DNA of 64,000 bases from Anarhynchus alexandrinus (taxonomy: Eukaryota > Chordata > Aves > Charadriiformes > Charadriidae): the NCBI GenBank assembly GCA_008711295.1, contig VUYV01000007.1, forward strand, positions 8,766,855 to 8,830,854, in the 5' to 3' direction. Positions within the stretch are counted from its first letter, which is position 1. Each line of letters opens with the position of its first letter. The position numbers were made by a program, and so were the translations under genes. Of this stretch, positions 45,001-58,000 are shown piece by piece. The notes under the pieces were generated by a model. The model was not told the origin of the DNA, did not search any database, and saw nothing but the letters and a program-made list of their open reading frames with translations.

Positions 45001-48000
45001 TTTGTGCGATTGGCCTCTAGTCAGGGCAGCAGAATGGTACAGGCTATTCAGGATCTATGAGAAGATGCTTCTGAGGTTTGTGTGTACGGTTTGGGAGCTG
45101 AGCTGTTTCCTTGGAACACTGAATTTAGGAGACAGGAAAAAGGTGTCACAATAATCATTGCAAGGGCACAGAATTACTGTTGTGAAGAATAAATCCCTTC
45201 ATTGCCTTCATGGGCACAGCTATGGACAAAACCCAAGTGCTTATTACCAGTTCTTGGAGAAAATCTTTCAGAAAGCCTAGACTGAGAAACTGCTCTAGTC
45301 CTGCGGAGGTTACACAAGCCATGTTACAAACTTGGTGTTAGAGGGCACTAGGCTGAGGCTCCTAAAGCAATGAAACAGCAGTTGATAGAAGATGGGCAAT
45401 GATGGGAAGACTTTCTGGTCTGGATACCCAAAAGGTTACCTGGATTTAGTATGGTTCTGTGTCAACAGCTTTTTGCCCAAAATGTGATATACAATCCCGC
45501 CAAAGACAGCCCTCCTTATTCTATCTTGGGGTACTCTTCAAATCCAGTTTAAGGATCTGCCAAGGCACTCGGGCAACCGATCTCAGTGGAAGACTCTACT
45601 ACAAAGAAAATCTTACAGAAGCACCATGATAGCCAAACCACCCCTATGGTGCCATCAGCTTCTGTGGTCCAGCTGGTGTGGTCATCTCCAAGCACCTTGT
45701 TTGTCATAAGACTGGACTTGTGGAGAAATTGAAGACCTGTCCTAGCTCAACAGCAAAAGTCCTCCCAGACAGTGGTCTGTGCTGGTTATTAGGAACAACT
45801 CAGTTCACTTGTCCCCAAGGCCCTTGAATGCAAATGTTTAAAGATGAAAGGAGGGTAGCACACCTGGATTCCTCTGAATTCTTGTGACACCCAGGCCAAG
45901 GTGGTATGAATGATGCAGTAAATTAGCCTGGGAGGGGCTTTAACATGGTAATGTTGATGTAGCAGATGTTTCTGTCTTCTGCTGCTGCTTTGCTGTACAG
46001 TTTAGACAAAATCACTTTTTCATTCTCTTACAGCAGGCTCATTTAGAAAATGGAAGATTAGTTATACAGGTGTTGAGTTTTCAAATTCTTGTAGTGGATA
46101 TGTTTTAGAAATGTTGGTAGTAGTGATGTAGTTTATTCTTCTTTAAAGAGGGTTGAAATTGTGTCACTGGCGTGAGGAATCACAAATTTGCTTTAAATGA
46201 CTTCCTTTTGTGGGAGCAGCTGTCCCTGTGAAAGATGCTGGGACCAGCAGAGATAAATTCTGTGTCATACTTTGCCACTGACATGGTTACTCCCTCTTTT
46301 ACACACACACCAGTGTTTTTAATAGGATACTTTACCACCTCTGCTGGTCCTAATATCTGATTGGTCACAACTTGAGCATAACACAAAACCACACCCTCTT
46401 TCAGCAGATAAAAGTGGTTTTACACCAGTTCACTGTAAGCCTGAGATGGAAAAATATGGAAAAAATAAAATAAACCTCCTATGGCAACTATTTTCTTTCA
46501 GAGAAATGCATATTTTAAGATAGCATTTACAAAGGCTTTATTGGTACTGCATTTCAATCTTGCATTTTAAGTTCCTGTTAGTTATGGAAACAGTTTTGAA
46601 TTTACTTTATATCAAGGCTTTAATATTAGGCAATTACAAATCCTGTATAGCTTAGGTCTGCATTTTATAGACCAAATTTACTGTTCTTGGTGCTGTGCTA
46701 TGTTAATTATATTGTAACAAAACATCTAAAATAGGGATGTCATGTTCGTTTTCCATACTTTCTCTAGAAAGATGAATATTTCCTGTAGCTACAACTGACA
46801 CCATGGTACCAGGCTTGTGATTAAGCCCTGCTAGATGCTGCAGAGGGGCACTGTGACCCACAGGAGGTACATGCCTGGCATATCCACTTTGCTCCTTGGT
46901 CAGCCTGGTGTTGGGTTCCCCCCTTGGACACTCCTCCCAAATATTTGCTCACCTGCATGTTTTCTCCCCCTCAGCCCAAATTTAACTGCATATGCCCGAC
47001 TTGACCGGTGGGAGACCAACCTAATCCAGGTTTTGGGAGAGAGATTCTTCTCCCTTTCGCTTCCTCATCCCTTTCTTTTCCGTGTCATTACCATTTCTGG
47101 GAAGCTTGCATCTCTGGGTAGAGATTACTGATTAACTGACTCAGTTTTGTTGAAGGGGTTATTGAAATGCACACGTGTTACTGAAAATGTACCTGTACCC
47201 CTTCTACAAGTCTCAAACTCACCTACTGCTAACAGCATCAATTCATGTCGGATGCAGTGAATACTTTTTTCAGATATTTAAGAACTTCTGTCACCTGTGT
47301 CAGGCTATAGACAACTGTGTGCTTTGATAGCCTTTGCCATATTTCTCATGTGTAGATTAAACACCAATATACATATATAGATATATTAGTAAGCCACTAT
47401 GTTAATGCAAATAAAAACCAGCTTTTTCACTTGAGTCTGGCCAAATACTGATTGAAACTATTACCATATAATCGTGAAGAAAATGAGGTAATCATATCTT
47501 GATTTTTTTAAGCCTTAATAATCGTTATAACATCTTTTAAAAGTGTATCTTGTTTGTACAGATATACAAAAAATTCAAAACACACAGCATCTAAAGAACT
47601 TCTTTATTCTTAATGCTTTTGGTATTACCCTGCTATTGTTGTTAATGGTTCTGACTGGGCGTTGGGAACAATTAGGTGCAGGGACCTCTGCTTTCTAAAG
47701 GTAAATTGGTTGTATGTCTGTCAGTCTGTAGGTTTTTAATAGGTCATAATATTTAAATAGGACAGACTTATATAGTACTTCTAGGAGAGATGGATGTTTT
47801 AATCTCAAGAAATCACACACCTCTCTGGAATCAGAATAGAAAGAATAGAGAATACAAAATGCACTTACTTTTTGTTTGTTTCCTTGTTTTCATAAGAGTC
47901 TATTGAGGTAAGAGGAGAATGGGGTGTGTATGCATATATGTGTATCAATATTGGAGAATGGAAGACTGAAGAGTTCTGCAGAGGGGGCCTCTGGAATCAA

Positions 48001-48440
48001 AGGGCCAGAGTAATTTAAATTTAGCGAGGGAAAACATTGTACAAGGTGTGAGAGATATAATATTGAATGGTGAACTCTTAAATTACTTTTGTAAATGATA
48101 AGCTGATTGTTTTTTGGGTGTGTTTTTTTTTTTTTAAGGGAAAACATTCTTTACTGGTGTTGCATTGTGGAGACAATTACCCAAATGCTGTTTTTAATAT
48201 TAAAGCATTCTATGCTGTGTTTGTTGATGTAAAAATGCATAAGATTTTACTAAAGATTAGTTTCTCAGCTTATGGAAAAATGTCGTTCTAGCTCATCCAT
48301 TCTCAGATTTTGGTGATAGTCCTTTTAATTTCCCTTTGCTCCTATTGGATTATAGAAAAGGTTAATTAGTTATCCACTGAGCTTGATAGAAGAAGATTTT
48401 TTTAGAATATAACATTAAGAAATGTTCTATTGGGGTATGA
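42004..48440. other. AT-rich intergenic sequence
   Basis: No supportable gene. Contents: a short GT repeat (about 43103-43114), a T run (43552-43569), a 20-base tandem pair (43757-43796), and a less AT-rich segment of unknown origin (about 44.82-45.85 kb). Open frames are short and not gene-like. Confidence 0.5.
43757..43796. repeat. 20-bp tandem duplication
   Basis: tttcctattagtcttgtatc is followed directly by tttcctattagtcatgtatg, with two differences. A small local duplication without evident function. Confidence 0.85.
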
Positions 48441-48446
48441 AGGTAG

Positions 48447-48463
48447 CACCACAAGGGGGTACT
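48447..48463 (+). promoter_or_regulatory. CTCF-like motif
   Basis: caCCACAAGGGGGTACT closely resembles the CTCF core (CCASYAGRGGGCRCT). It is notable because the surrounding DNA is very AT-rich. A single motif by eye; binding is unproven. Confidence 0.35.
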
Positions 48464-51400
48464 ATAATTTTATCAAATTTGCCTTGGTAAGTTGTTCTAT
48501 TAAGGTAAAGTGATTACAGGCTGCAGAGTTAATTTTAATATGCTAATACGCCACAGCAAGTTGGAAACTTAAATAAAATGATACAATTAATTTAAATTTA
48601 TAGAAGGTAGAGAAGCTTAGTAAGGTCATCTGTATGTTATATTAAGATTGCATATAGACTTACCAGATTTAAAAGTCAGTTTTCTTAGCAGCAAGCTTTA
48701 GAAGATTGCTGTGTGTACTTTATTGACCTTTGCATGAGGAAGTTCACATAGTTGTGCAAAAACTACATTCTATGAAAAGTTCGTTTTCATGTGAGGAAAA
48801 ATAACCCTTTACTCTCTGCGTATAGAAAACTAATGTTAGAGATGTATATGTTTTAATGGTTTTTGCACCTGTATGAAGGTGGAAATTTATTAGGACTTTT
48901 TTATTTACAATGGAAAAATGCCTCCTGGTATTTTTCTTTTCATGAAGTAATTACTCTTGATTAAACTTTTTGATAAAATACGTTAATATGACTTGCTGTT
49001 GAGTACATGGGTGCAGGAATTGTCTTGCTTGGTTTTGGGAAGGAGTGGATACTGCTCTTGTTTTGTTTTTGAAGCGAAGAATATCAGCGCTGTAAAATAT
49101 TTGGGCTTTTGAACTTTTAAGTCACTGCTGTGTTCAGATAATGCCTTCCTGAGCTCTGGAAGAATAGAGTAGAAATGAATTTATCAGAAACAGGCTTTTT
49201 GAAAACCTTGCTGTTGTATTTGGCCAGGGAAACTAGAAGTTTAAAAACTAAAATGGAATAAAGAGTGAGGGAACTAAACAAGAGTACAGCGAAGCAGGAG
49301 TTATGGGAGATTAGTTCTAACATTTTGTTTGTATGCAGCCTATTGCCGTTTGGCTGTTTTATCTACCCCGAGCAGAATTTATCTGAGTAATGTAACTGCT
49401 CCTGGTGCAGAGAAGCCATGATTTCAGGCTAAGGTCTCTGAATGCATCATGCAGACATGAAGCAGCTTCAGCACCGGTAATACGGAATGACTGGTGGAAG
49501 GTAGATGGGTGTTAAATCCCAGGGCTGCTGTGGGGGATATGAGAGGGAGGGTATAGAAGTGTTAACAGTGGTCCTTGTTGTCTTTGGAGATTTTGATGAG
49601 GTCCACAGAGAGCTAAGTTAGTAAAACAGAAAAGAAAGAATGTGTCAGTAGAACACATAAGAAAAATATTTTCTCATAATTTTTGCAGAAGATAATTAGT
49701 ATGTCATTCCTGTGATCCTGTTGAGTGAGTTTTACTTTCATTAGAGGGTTCCTGAGATCCCCGTTTCCCCCCAGAATATGGAAAATCAGATTGCACATCG
49801 ACAAACCAGTTGAGAAGCTAGTTTGCCAGAGACAATAACTGGCAATGATGTAACAAATGGGATTTTCCAAATGCTTTTAAAGATGTATTCAGTGGCGGTT
49901 TTCAGTCTGTTATTAAAATCTACACATAGCATCTGTGTATGTTGAAGGGTCCACTGAACTGACAAGGTCAGTGTTGCAAACCTGCTGTTGATGCAAGGAG
50001 GTGGATGTATGAAACCCACAGTCATACAAGGATTCATCCAGGTTGTTAGTAAAACCTGCCAGATTTCTTTTTTTCTGAAATCCCTGTATTGTACAAACCT
50101 CGCAGAAATGAGGATTATAGTGACAGTGTCCTTTATTGTGTAAACCAAGCAAATCACTATTGTCCGTGGAATTTATTGAGTGCACCCTATTGCTGGATTT
50201 TTGTCCCTGTGTGAGGAAATAAACAGATAATGTTGAGCATAGCTTTTTGGCATAGGGTATGGAATCTGACATTTTTAGAAGGTCATAATGAGTCAGCTTC
50301 TGCAGAAAACAGGTCCTATTTTACTGTGATCCCCATTTATAATGGTTTCCAGAGATTTGGCTTTCTCCTAAAAACTGCACACCAATGGAAAAGGAGTAGG
50401 TGAGAATTTTGCCTCTGGTAACAAAATGCTGTTCATTCTTGTCACGGTTTTCTGTGGTCCTTCCTTGTCTTTGTGTTGAAGATGTGCCTAAGAAGCATCA
50501 GAACTTCGTTAATGAAGTGAAGTAGCCTGTCTTAGTGCTCTGCATCTCCCACAGCAAAAACAAGAGGCTGGATTTAAGGACATTTGAGTAACAATAAAAG
50601 GGGATGATTTCACTGGGTATGAGTTCTGTCCCATTTAGAAAGACTGCAAGCAAAATGTGGTAAAATTGGGAGTTCTAATAACAAGAATGTTTAGTTATAG
50701 AAACCTTGAATGTAACTTTTTCCCAAGAAAAAAAACAAATTAATGCCTTCTAGATTGTATAAAAATTATTGGTATTAAATTATCAAATTATATGCACAAT
50801 TAAATTTTTATTAAATAAGAAATAATGTATGCAATATTATTATAATCTTCTAAAGTATAACAAGTTTTTAACTTTAACAGCACCATGCACTGTGCCTCTG
50901 CTTCTCAGGGGACTAATTTTAAAAATAAGGCATTCAGCAATTGAAAAGAAAATTACAAAATTAGTCACTTGAGTAATTTAAACATGCAAATAAGTATCCC
51001 AACTGCGTTGATACCAGATTTAGCTGAATTTACTAGGGCTGCTTAGACTTTATCATCCTAATTATTTCAGCTTTGTGTCAGACTTAAGAAAGTAGAAAGA
51101 CAGAATTATTTGTTACAGAAGTTTCTTGTAGTACTGTGTTACTGTACTGTGTGTTTACTAATTCACTCACTGGCAAAAACTTATTCCAAGGTTTTTTCTT
51201 CCTAATTAGCAGAACAAAGGCAATCAGGACTGTTCTATCATTGCTTCTCATAAGAATATCAGAGATTTGAAGACACTTTGATTTTACTTGCTGAGCTGAG
51301 TGAAGTATGATGCTTGTATGTTCTGATATAAAACGATACAGCATTACTGATTGAATTCCATGTGTTGGAGCCTCTTCTGAATTCAGTAAAAATTACCTGT

Positions 51401-51540
51401 AAGAATGACATTCCTTCCGCGTGTTGTAGGTTGAATGCAACTTCCATAGGAGGTGTTGACTGGAGGCATGTCTCAAAATACAGTAGGTGGTTCATAAATG
51501 TTGGTCTTTGCTTGTCTCTATCATGTTGGTATGCAAACAC
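48464..51540. other. AT-rich intergenic sequence
   Basis: No gene, RNA or recognisable repeat that I can name. Confidence 0.5.
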
Positions 51541-51700
51541 CCTGGTGAGGGATCAGGACCCCACTGCTCTTCGGGTATAAACCAAATTTATTCCCCTGAA
51601 AAGCTTATATTCCATGATGGACAGAGACAAGGAACACAAAGGAGGTGGTGCTAACAGGGCCATGATCCATGGCTGCGCACACCTCACCTGTCCACTGTGG
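51541..51700 (+). mobile_element. Possible ancient MIR/L3-like amniote repeat remnant
   Basis: The words gggatcaggaccccactg...aaaagcttatatt...gacagagacaaggaacacaaaggaggtggtgc, in that order, resemble a widespread old amniote interspersed repeat (gatcagg-cccca-tgtgct ... aaagagcttacaatct ...). It is heavily diverged and identified from memory of the family only. Confidence 0.4.
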
Positions 51701-51849
51701 ATTTATTGCAAGCATTATGCTGGGGGATTGGGGGTTGGTACAAAGAGGCACGATGAGGTACATCTGTTATTTGTGATGCTTCTATGCCACAACTGTATCA
51801 TAGGAGAACATGAAAAAAACTTCAGAATGACCATCTTTGGTGGAGTGAA

Positions 51850-52048
51850 GATAAAGAAAGGGTTGTCAAGCATTGGAACAGGCTGCCCAGGGAAGTGGTT
51901 GAGTCACCATCCCTGGAGGTATTTAAAAGAGATGTGGATGTAGTGCTTAGGGACATGGTTTCGTGGTAGACTTGGCAGTGCGAGGTTAACGGTTGGACTC
52001 AATGATCTTAAAGATCTTTTCCAACCTAAACAATTCTATGATTCTATT
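51850..52048 (+). mobile_element. CR1 LINE 3' end (5'-truncated avian retrotransposon)
   Basis: The stretch from gcattggaacaggctgccca through agtcaccatccctggaggta, gacatggttt, ggttggactcaatgatctta and ttttccaacctaaacaattc ends in the CR1-type 3' repeat attctatgattctat. It keeps only the last part of ORF2 and the 3'UTR, as is usual for dead CR1 copies. This is the strongest evidence that the genome is avian. Confidence 0.93.
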
Positions 52049-55000
52049 TCAACAGTGAACAAAAAATAAGGGCAAGGCCCTTTATAAACTCGTAACTCTG
52101 TAAGTGAAGAAGTACCTTAAAAATAAACATGCATAGTTTTGCTTTTTGTATAGTAAAAAGAGTAAGCAATAGGCAGAACTGCAAAGATGGATTTACCATA
52201 TTAAAAAAAAAAGTCAAGAAACTTATTCTTGAGGCAACTTTTTAAATGGGTAGAATTTGAGCAAGATTGTATTTATCAAGGCTGTAGAGAAGAAGGTTGT
52301 AGGTGTTATGATGTTATGTGATAAAGGCTTGGTCAAGACAAGTAGTTGGATGGAAAAAAAAAGTCATGTCCTAATAATGTCAGGCAGGAAGAGTGTTAAG
52401 CTAGATTTCATGGAAGAAATAGTGAGGAAAAACGAGACTTGGGTAATGGCCAAATTATATCTAGACAATGGAAGATGGTGATCACTGTTTGCGAAGATGA
52501 GTCAGAAGAAACAAGGAATGTCTGAAGGCAAAAATTGAAAGATACACTTTGGTAAAACTGTCTTTAGTGTTATGGTTGGATGCACACATGAAAGAAAGGG
52601 ACCCTGATTTTAGTTTGGACTGGGGAGACAAAGCAGGAGGAGAGAGGTGGAGGAGAGGCAGTGGTCTGAACATAACAGTGAAACCATGCTTAAGAGTGAA
52701 TTTGCTTAAGGAGAAGGTATATGGCTGAACCATTATAACTTTCTTGAATGTTGGCAGGTTCTCAGCTGTGTCCAAGATCCATACACCTGGTGCATCAGGA
52801 AATGTCAGCGATGCAGCTGCAGCTCTCTGTTTCTCTTCATAGGGTCATGCCAATGCAGGGTGCAGCTGGCTGAGCTCTGGCTTCCCTCTGCTGTCTGGGG
52901 ACAGACAACTGGTTTTTCTGTCATGCTTTTCCCAAGGAGACCTTCATGGTAGAGGAAACAGAACGGGCTTTGCCTCCTTTCTGTTGCCTGAGTGGCATCA
53001 ATTAAGTGGAATAGGGCAATGAATCATCCTTGTAGACTGATCTGTTGTTCAGTTGTCTGCTCTAGGTTTGCTGCGATAATCGTGAGTTTGGCAATACTCT
53101 GCCTTTCATTGTTATGTTTAGATAATGATTTTTTTTTTTTTTTCCTCAGAACCATCTCCTTTCATGGTGTTTGCTTTGACATTAAAACATATCTGGCTAC
53201 CATGAAAATATAAATATATTTTAGAAATCTTGTAGATAAGAAACTAGTTAAACCTTGTGAGAGGAATGATGATGAAAATAAACACATGACCCAATTGCAC
53301 ATACAGGACTGTTTTCAGGCTAGTATTAATCTTAAAGGAACGTTAATACAAAACATTAAGATAAGAAATCAGAGACTTGTCTCCACCTACATAGTCCAGG
53401 AGCTCCCTGCTGAGCTTTGCTCAACCAGCAGGTGTAGAAATTATGTTATTAAATCGACTTAGTCCTTATTATTGTCATTTGGATGAGCATTCAGAGGATT
53501 TAAGTTTTTTGTTGTTGTTGTTGTTTTTTTTAAAGGTATTTTAGTGATAAAAGGCTGAGAGTCAAACAGATATTTCTTCTTATTTTTTGGCATAACTTTT
53601 TAAATTTTCCCCCTAGGAGCTGTATGTAACAACCACATTTTCCACATGTGGGTAGATACGGAAATAATCTTTGCAGCTATGGGTGCTTCTTAATATTAGT
53701 TGAAAGTAAAGATGCACACATGGCTCCTGCTCTATAAAGAAGGTGAGAAAACAAATAAGAACAAGTGTTAATTCATGTACACAGAATTTGCGTCTGCACA
53801 GCAGGTGAAAATGCTACATTAATGTTGGAAATATCTGTCCTGCTGTGTAGTTTTCCTTCCTTTTTATTACTTCAGTGTTTGGTCTCGTATGAATGCACCA
53901 TACTTATTTGCATGTTATCATGACAGATTCCTCTTTGCTTCTCGTTATCCATATAAAGAGATAGATGCTCCACATGACCTCAATAAAGTATTCAAATGAA
54001 ATACTACATTAAAAATATTTTGGTTTTCATAGTGCGGTGTATATATACATAAATATTATTTTTAGTCTAGGTTATTAATTGCACACAAAAATGCTAAATA
54101 AAAAGAATGTTGTTAAAATGTAATGTCAAACACTTCTAATTATGGAAATGTCAGAAGCAGAGTTCAGTCAGAATCTCCATGAGATTAAATTGAAAATTAT
54201 CTAGACTGTGTGACTCAAAGCATCTAGCGCTGTTGAGCACTCTATGTGTAAAACCAAATCCCATTAACTTAGTATCTGAAAATACACAGCACATTGCAAA
54301 CGACACCCCCTATTAACAGGCTGGAGTTCAGTATCTGTGGAACGTACAATTAGCGAAACCTCTGGCAAGTATGATTTAACTGAGTGGCTTAAATTGGTAG
54401 AATTCTCTCCAGGGGCAGGATGAAATCCGGTTCTCCAGGGAAGCACTTAGTTTTCCGTGACCATCAGAATTTTCTTCCTCTTGTTGCCTCAGACCAGCCT
54501 GACCTGTATTTCAGAAACCATTAGCTATGGCCGTAGTACCACTGTGGAGCTCGATAATGTGTCTCTGATCAGTGCCTGCTTTCAGAAAGGGACTCAAATC
54601 TTGATCTGTAAACGTACAGTGATGGAGAGTCTAGGCTTTTTGGGGAGTAACTTCTCAGCGATTAGTACTGCTGAAAACTTGAGCTGAATGTCCAATTCAA
54701 ATTAGCCTGTTTTCAGTAAAAAAAAAAGTGTCTTGCCTTGGTCTGACAGGAATGCAATGGGGGTAGGACAAGAGGAGCTTGTGCATCAGTGCAGGCTGCT
54801 CTGCATGACCCAAGCTCACGCTGCCGTCAGGTGTTTCAGGTGTATGATCCTACATGCCTTATGTGTCTTTCCACTAGTTTTCAGCTGGGTTATTTTATTT
54901 TATTTTCAAAGGAAAGGAGACTACTCTTGTAGTGGTCCTGAGGTCGGTCACAGACTTGCTGCGTGCCCCTCCTGGTGCCTCAGGCAGTGCTCTCCATCCC

Positions 55001-58000
55001 TCTGGCATGTTCTCAGTCTGCACTGACATTGCAGGCATCAAGGGTGAGGTCTCACGCTGGGTTTCCACGGGACCTAACAAACAGAGCTGATTGTAAATCC
55101 GCCATTTGTTATAGAATACACTTAATACTGTATTATTTTATATGCAAGTTTATTCAAGGATTGGATACAAAGATCTCTGCGGACAATGCTTCATTTTGTT
55201 TGTGTCCAAATTACTAGCTATTTTAAGCCTTTGTGTATGAATAATAGTGAAATCTTGGAAATGTGTGTTCCAGGGATTTACTGCGTTCTGATTCTCTGTT
55301 GGATCTGCAGTTGTCTTCGTCTTAAGATACATGTTGTGGAAATAATTCCTCTTTTTTTTTTTCTCCTATGAGAATAACAAGGAAAAAAACATACAAAATT
55401 CTAATTAATTTGATAATTCAGTCTTGCCATCCACACAAATTCTGTCAAAGCTTGTTATTCAGGAGGAACTGGATGTGATACATGTCATGCTCTGTTTTGG
55501 TCTGTATGTTTGGCTACCTATCTTATTGATGCTATGTTATTCTCTGAAAGGGTCAAACAAAGGCAGTGTATAAAGGGGATTTTTTTTTTTTAAAAAAAAA
55601 AAGGGAAATGAGTGCAGTAAGTGGAAGAAAGCCGAAAGCACATAAAAAACCAAGCATCACATCAGTCATTTTAAGTTACTCTTCAAGACTGCTTTATGTG
55701 ACACTCACATTTTTCCAGTGTGTTTTTCTGATAATGCTTTATGTATTTTACTTGACACAGCAGGTACTTGGGATTTGTACTTTTGTATATGTGAATTACA
55801 AAATGGGCTTTTTATTTAAAATTGGTATTTTTACACTGTTTTATACAGCAAAGTGGTGAACTGGTGTACTAGTACTTCAAACTGGCAGGTCAGTAAAGCG
55901 TAGTTATAGTCAGAACATCGACTGTAAAAGTGACATCATGGAATCCTTGTTCTTTTTCAATGATTCCAGCGAAGTTGCAGTTTACAAGCTAAAATCTGAT
56001 TCTTCCCCCCCTTCTTCCCTTAACTGCAGGCAGTAGTCTCATACATTATCATCAATAATAAAGGCTCTACAGTCAGAGCTTAGCGAATGCTTCTGTTTAT
56101 GGTGTGTGAGCAGGCAGGCTCCAGTTTGTACTTCTCTATATGTATTGCCACTGCAGAGATAAAAGAACACAAACTTCTTTTAATTACTGTAAACAAAAAT
56201 GATGTGTAGAGAAGAAGCAAGGGCTGGTTTTATATTGGTACTTTCCTGTTCATAACGAGAATCTCAAAAATATGGTAAGGCCATGTTTATAAGCAAGCAG
56301 CATGAGAAAACTTGCCCCAGGGGAAAACAGATCACATACTCAAGTTGCATTGCAAAGAACAGGGGCAGGATGGTTGGAAGTCCTCTGAAGAGCTGTCCAA
56401 GACCTTGGCTGCTGGTTGGGGTCCTTTTCCTTGGTTTCCTGATGCAAAGTGCTTGGTGTGATTTGCTGCCAGAGAATGTCCTCATCTGTGTGCAATTTCC
56501 CTGGTGCCTTAGGTGGTGGTGGTAAGTTAAAATAGTGCTGGACTGCTCCAAGATACATTTGGGACTAAGCTTGCAGTCCTATTCCAAGATACAGGATCCA
56601 CAGGCATTCCCTCTATCCAGGCCTTATTGAACCAAGCTGAAAATGTATGCTGGTATTTTAAAGTACTTGAAGTGCTTTACAGAGTAATTAGTTTAATGAG
56701 AAGAGTGGAGATAAATGAAGCAGCATGTGTGTGCTTGGTTATAGCTCAAATGTAAAGAAAAATTACACACTGAAGGATGGGGACGCAGCTACAGCTTCTG
56801 TAAGAAGCCTGATGTATGTTTTTATATTGAAAAAAGGGGACTGTTACAAACTTAAGTGAAACAAATCTTATGAGCAGAAAAAGGCAAATTGTGTGCGTTC
56901 ATGCTCATCTTCATTTTACTGTGTGCTGTAAGGTTGGTCACAAACCTAGAAATACATGAATTTTTCTATGCTTTCTTGGGGAGAAAGTTTTGGGGAACAG
57001 TGCACAAATGTAACATTTTAGTGAAGTGAAACTCAAGAATTTCAGTCTCTAGGTCTGCTGTCCCATGCACAGTTACCTTATACAACTTCTTTGTCTTATC
57101 CTGTTGGTCTTTGGAAATTTACGTTACAACTGCTCAAAAGAACAGAGCAGTTTGAATGTATAGTAGTGGCATCCTTTGTGGTGTTCCCCTATGAATATTT
57201 ATGTTGAAATATTCATCCTAAGAACATGAGGTAGCAATACCTTATGTGAGGTTTGCATCTTCTGTTTCCCAGGGAAGGGAAGGAAGGAAATTTCCTTGCT
57301 GCAAGGAAAAATGGAAAGCTGTCTCCCATCAGGTGTGTGATTTTTTTTTTTTTTTTTTTTTTTGGGTGGTGGGTTGGGTGTTGGGGTTTTTTTGTTTGTT
57401 TTCCCCTTGCTGCGTGCCCAANTGGAGTAATCTTGAGTGCTGTCCCCCTGTCGCATGGCCAAAACCACTGCAGCTATTGCACTCCATGGGCTACAGCTTC
57501 CTGCTGGAGCGAATGTGTGAGCATTACCTTTATGGGACTGCACCTCGCCAGTTCTAAGAGCAAGTAGTTTGCATGATGTATTTAGAAGGAACATTTTTTT
57601 AATGAACCAAGTGGTCAGAGAAATCTTTTGCATGAGTCAGTACATGAGACACTTGTTCAATGAAACATCTTGAGTGGCTTTGTGCGCGCAGGACGTGGTG
57701 AGCACTGTATTGGTGCTGGTTGGGGGAGTCTGCAAATGCTGTGCTGCATCTCAGGGCTTAGCTTTGTGGTTACTGGCCTGTCAGAGGCAGAGCTGTGCCA
57801 AAATAACACTGGAATGAGCTGACTGGCATTGCGGAAGGTGATTGTTGTAGTCTTTGGGTCTACTTTATCTTCATTTTGCTTATTGTGTTCTCAGCATTTT
57901 AGAAGCTTAATCTTTCAGGTCTTCAGTACAGAATAAAGTATTTAATAATTTAATCAGAAGTTAATATTAGGTCTAGAAATGAAAGTACTTTGGATCCTCA

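Noticed and set aside
46835..47131. Possible exon after an acceptor-like tract (tgttttctccccctcag at about 46.96-46.98 kb)
   Set aside because: The frame has no recognisable homology, no matching donor-phase structure and no neighbouring exon.
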